Shown: positions 61,298 to 64,000 of the stretch, in pieces | Position numbering within the stretch: position 1 is the first letter of the stretch | Layout of the letters: each line of letters begins with the position of its first letter | Assembly (NCBI GenBank): GCA_051016205.1 | Contig: CP136534.1 | Span: forward strand, 1,116,001-1,180,000 | Source: Acuticoccus sp051016205 | Lineage (GTDB): Bacteria > Pseudomonadota > Alphaproteobacteria > Rhizobiales > Amorphaceae | DNA length: 64,000 nt | Direction of reading: 5' to 3' | The notes under the pieces: model-generated | What the model saw: the letters and a program-made list of their open reading frames with translations, nothing else | Database searches by the model: none | What the model was told of the DNA's origin: nothing | Program-made: the position numbers and the translations under genes

Positions 61298-62674
61298 CTA
61301 GTGGTCGTGATCGTGATGATCGTGGTCGTGATGATCGTGATCGTGATCGTCGTTCTTGAGGAGCTCCTCACGGGACACGGGCTTGTTGGTTACGTTCACC
61401 AACTCAAGGATGTAGTCTACCACCTTGTCCTCGAAGATGGGCGCCCGCAAGCTCGCAATGGCCTGGGGGTTCTCGCGATAGAACTTGATGAACTCACGCT
61501 CCTGTCCGGGGAACTGGCGCATGCGTTCGCCAAGGGCGCGCTGCAACTCGTCCTCGGTCACTTCCACGTTGGCGTTTGTGCCCACCTCCGAGAGCAGGAG
61601 CCCAAGGCGCACGCGGCGCTCGGCGATGGTGCGATACTCCTCGCGGGCCTTCTCTTCGGTGGTGTCCTCGTCCTCGAAGGACTTGCCCGAGTTCTCCATA
61701 TCGCGCGCGACCTGGTTCCAGATCTGCTCGAACTCGGTGTCGACTAGCTTGCCTGGAAGGTCGAACTTGAAACGCTCGTCGAGTGCGTCCAGCAAGGCAC
61801 GCTTGACCTTCTCACGGCTCGCTGAATCATAAGCCTGCTGCATTTGCATGCGAACGGCCGTGCGCAGCTGCTCCATGTTTTCCATGCCGAGCTTTTCGGC
61901 AAAGGTCTCGTCCAGCACCGTTTCGGTGGGGGCTGCCACCTCCTTCACCTTCACGTCGAACACGGCGGCTTTGCCTGCCAGCTGCTCGGCCGGATAGGCC
62001 TCGGGGAAAGTGACGTTGACGACGCGGTCCTCTCCGGCGGAGGCGCCGGTGAGCTGCTCCTCGAAGCCTGGGATGAACCGGCCGGCGCCAATCACGATGT
62101 CAATGTCTTCCGCGGTGCCGCCTTCAAAGGCTTCATCGTCCACCTTGCCGACAAAATCGATCTTCAAGCGGTCGCCGTCTTCTGCGGCGCGCTCGACGGC
62201 CTCGTAGTCGCGGTTGCGCTTGGCAAGCTCGTCGATTTCCTTGTCGAGCTCTTCCTCGGTGATCTCCACCACGGGGCGCTCGACGGCAATGGTATCGAGC
62301 CCTGATACCTCGATGGGGGGCAGCACTTCGTATTCGATGCTGAAGGCAAGGTCGCCGCGGCCTTCGATGACCTCGGTGATGGAGCCTTCGTCCATATTGA
62401 CGTCGGGCTGGAGCGCGGGCTTCTCGTCGCGCGCTTCGACAGCACCCTTCACGCTCTCGCTCATCACATCGTTGATGACCTCGGCCATCGCGGATTTGCC
62501 GTAGACCTTGCGCAGGTGCGACATCGGCACCTTGCCCGGCCGGAAGCCCTTCAGCTGCACCTTCGTGCGCAGATCGTCCAAATAGGTGGCAAGCCGGCTG
62601 TCGAGCGTCGCCTGGGGAACCACCACTTTCAATTCCCGCTGCAAGCCCTCCGCGCGGGTTTCCGTGACTTCCAT
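61298..62674 (-). CDS. tig: Trigger factor chaperone with histidine-rich C-terminal tail
   Basis: Ribosome-associated chaperone and prolyl isomerase, 458 residues. N-terminal ribosome-binding FRPGKVPMSHLRKVYG, the FKBP-like PPIase domain at about 150-250 (DRLKIDFVGKVDDEAFEGG), then a helical C-terminal domain. The last 20 residues are almost only His and Asp (HDHDHHDHDHHDHDH), a likely divalent-metal-binding tail not needed for the core fold. The start giving MEVTETRAEGLQREL is chosen. It is upstream of clpP by 7 nt. Confidence 0.96.
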   Translation of the reverse strand: MEVTETRAEGLQRELKVVVPQATLDSRLATYLDDLRTKVQLKGFRPGKVPMSHLRKVYGKSAMAEVINDVMSESVKGAVEARDEKPALQPDVNMDEGSITEVIEGRGDLAFSIEYEVLPPIEVSGLDTIAVERPVVEITEEELDKEIDELAKRNRDYEAVERAAEDGDRLKIDFVGKVDDEAFEGGTAEDIDIVIGAGRFIPGFEEQLTGASAGEDRVVNVTFPEAYPAEQLAGKAAVFDVKVKEVAAPTETVLDETFAEKLGMENMEQLRTAVRMQMQQAYDSASREKVKRALLDALDERFKFDLPGKLVDTEFEQIWNQVARDMENSGKSFEDEDTTEEKAREEYRTIAERRVRLGLLLSEVGTNANVEVTEDELQRALGERMRQFPGQEREFIKFYRENPQAIASLRAPIFEDKVVDYILELVNVTNKPVSREELLKNDDHDHDHHDHDHHDHDH

Positions 62675-62813
62675 GGTCTCACTTTCCGCGAGTGCGTGTG
62701 TTATCGTTCCTGACGGGCGCCTCATGTCGCCCTCAGGACGCGAAAGTCAATGGCCGCGCCGTTTTCCCGCCGTCGCGACGGTGTTGGCGCTGCCTTATGA
62801 TGCGGGGCCGTCA

Positions 62814-63212
62814 ATGACCTCACGCGTGATCCCGACCGTGCGCTACAGGGATGCAGCGGTGATGGCCGATTGGCTATGTACGGTCTTTGGCTTCACCAAG
62901 CAATTGGTCGTACCGGGCGAGGATGGGGCGATTGTCCATGCCCAACTCACCCTTGGCACAGGCATGATCATGCTGGGCACGCACCAGGACGATGCGTTTG
63001 GTGCGCTGATGGACCCTGCCGAGCCTGCCACACCGGTGACGCAAAGCGCCTATCTGATTGTCGATGATCCTGACGCCGTCTATGCCCGCGCCAGGGACAA
63101 CGGCGCCGTCATCGTCATGGAGATCAAGGACGAGGACTATGGGGGCCGCGGCTTCTCCTGCCGCGACCCTGAAGGGCAGGTTTGGAACGTCGGCAGCTAC
63201 GATCCCTGGTAG
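62814..63212 (+). CDS. VOC family protein
   Basis: 132-residue VOC-fold protein: MTSRVIPTVRYRDAAVMADWL, FGFTKQLVVPGEDGAIVHAQL and the C-terminal GGRGFSCRDPEGQVWNVGSYDPW (partly quoted). This resembles the PhnB-like/bleomycin-resistance-like subset, function unknown. The ATG is chosen by family similarity; the longer frame crosses the tig promoter region. It converges with the LuxI-type gene across 121 nt. Confidence 0.85.
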   Translation: MTSRVIPTVRYRDAAVMADWLCTVFGFTKQLVVPGEDGAIVHAQLTLGTGMIMLGTHQDDAFGALMDPAEPATPVTQSAYLIVDDPDAVYARARDNGAVIVMEIKDEDYGGRGFSCRDPEGQVWNVGSYDPW

Positions 63213-63333
63213 CTGCCTCCTGGGGCGCGCCGAACGCGCCACGCGCCGCGCGTTTTCACGATCGCCGATGCCCAGACTACACGCGCCCAACAAAGCCCTT
63301 GGTTGGCGAATGACGGGATGGTGGCAGCATCAC

Positions 63334-64000
63334 TCATGAGGGTGTGACGGGCGCGCAGGCGCCAACGCCAACCGTGGAGCCTGGCGCGGCAGGTAAAGTC
63401 TTGTGTGGCGTCTTGAGGGAGGTGGCCAGCTTGCCTTGCGGGCGCGGCAGGCGGGGTGCGCGGCGCTTTGGTGCACGGGCACTTTGGTCAGGCACTTTCG
63501 ACAGGACGGCGACTGGCCAGCCCAGTTCGCAGCGAAGGGTGGCAAGGGCATCGAGGCTGACCTCCATGAGGCCAAGGTGGACCGGGGCGCCGAAGCGGGC
63601 GGTGGTGCCCACGACATCGATCCTCGCGCCCGCCCAGCGCCACATCCTCAGGCGCGCATCGTCGAAGTTGGACAGGTACGCCTCAACGCCGTTCATGACA
63701 CCGAACTCCAGCCCGGCCAGCAGCATATGGCGCAGAATGTCGAGGCGTTCATGATCGCGGCCGTGGGCGCGGATCAAATCGTCGTTGATGCAAAGGCGCG
63801 TTGCCTCCCACACCAAAGGGGTCTGGAAGGCGACGGCGTCGGGTAGGGTGTCGGCGAAGGTGTCGGCAAGGAGTGTCGGGCCGTGGCTCGGCATCAGCCT
63901 GACGCAGGCATAAAGGTGTTGGCCTGTGGGGTCGGTGTGCATCAGGTAGGCGGGGTTGAAGGTGTCGTAGACGTCCCGCTCTTCACCGTTTTCGGCCTGG
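63334..64000 (-). CDS. LuxI-type acyl-homoserine-lactone synthase, C-terminal part
   Basis: About 221 residues visible; the N-terminus lies beyond the right edge. The sequence has ERDVYDTFNPAYLM, LYACVRLMPSHGPTLLADTF and VWEATRLCINDD, the order and motifs of the AHL synthases, including the conserved E/D-x-YD, the RL-P-T segment and WE-TR. The protein makes a quorum-sensing signal from SAM and acyl-ACP. The last 60 residues are an unusual basic Pro/Ala-rich tail (SARAPKRRAPRLPRPQGKLA) absent from most LuxI proteins. No luxR gene is in the window. Confidence 0.88.
   Translation of the reverse strand, partial: QAENGEERDVYDTFNPAYLMHTDPTGQHLYACVRLMPSHGPTLLADTFADTLPDAVAFQTPLVWEATRLCINDDLIRAHGRDHERLDILRHMLLAGLEFGVMNGVEAYLSNFDDARLRMWRWAGARIDVVGTTARFGAPVHLGLMEVSLDALATLRCELGWPVAVLSKVPDQSARAPKRRAPRLPRPQGKLATSLKTPHKTLPAAPGSTVGVGACAPVTPS

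Noticed and set aside
61298..61360. GATCGTGATGATCGTG-like repeated DNA at the tig 3' end
   Set aside because: Looks like a short tandem repeat or CRISPR fragment, but it is the codon-level consequence of the His/Asp tail; no spacers.

Overview
This is a chromosomal segment of a GC-rich alphaproteobacterium (GC content judged by eye, not computed). Supporting signs are the zapE-mdh-sucC-sucD-sucA-odhB order, the rpsT-dnaA-dnaN-recF block, a split pntAA/pntAB/pntB transhydrogenase preceded by a COX4_pro_2-type small subunit, an HWE-family histidine kinase, and a tRNA-His with A73 and a G1:U72 pair. Within the class the content looks like Rhodobacterales or marine Hyphomicrobiales; I cannot name the species. 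Phasin, bchE/bchJ and a LuxI-type synthase suggest a polyhydroxyalkanoate-storing, quorum-sensing bacterium with at least part of a bacteriochlorophyll pathway.

Layout. 1-10,013 (minus): a TCA-cycle run from zapE through mdh, sucC and sucD to sucA and a truncated odhB, with an RDD membrane protein, a secreted hypothetical and a DUF1810 gene inserted. 10,132-17,812 (plus): enoyl-CoA hydratase, rpsT, a 0.9 kb gene-free stretch that may hold a replication origin, a rhodanese, dnaA, dnaN, recF, then rpmI-rplT behind a structured leader, and a VOC protein. 17,819-21,517 (minus): glcD and glcE with a Rap1a/Tai-like secreted gene between them and no glcF. 21,617-25,418 (plus): GNAT, COX4-like subunit and the pnt operon with a 35-codon linking ORF. 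25,505-33,612: an accessory stretch with a NavBac-type channel, two tRNAs (Gly-CCC, His-GTG), a DapA-family lyase, a NicO metal exporter, an FMN alpha-hydroxyacid oxidase and a phasin.

33,853-49,122: a PAS protein, a tripartite tricarboxylate transporter (tctA, tctB, tctC) divergent from a DUF3604-type protein, a bchE-bchJ pair, and a catabolic module: HMG-CoA-lyase-like enzyme, class III CoA-transferase, IclR regulator and TAXI-TRAP transporter. Both divergent promoter regions of that module carry the same palindromic motif. 49,311-52,079: an SMP-30 protein, an AT-rich gap, an RTX-type calcium-binding protein and a single-PAS protein lie between two near-identical inverted 51-bp repeats. 52,149-62,674 (minus): HWE histidine kinase, YihY/BrkB protein, HU, and the proteostasis set lon, clpX, clpP, tig. 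The window closes with a VOC protein and the C-terminal part of a LuxI-type synthase.

How the genes fit together: the suc/mdh operon and pnt transhydrogenase supply reducing power, and the tct, TRAP and glc genes feed organic acids into it. The most interesting items are the repeat-bracketed RTX island, the palindrome-linked CoA-transferase/lyase/TRAP module, the rpmI leader, the start codons fused to upstream stop codons (CTGA and TTGA), and the Rap1a-like gene inside the glycolate oxidase operon. I saw no CRISPR array, insertion sequence or prophage.
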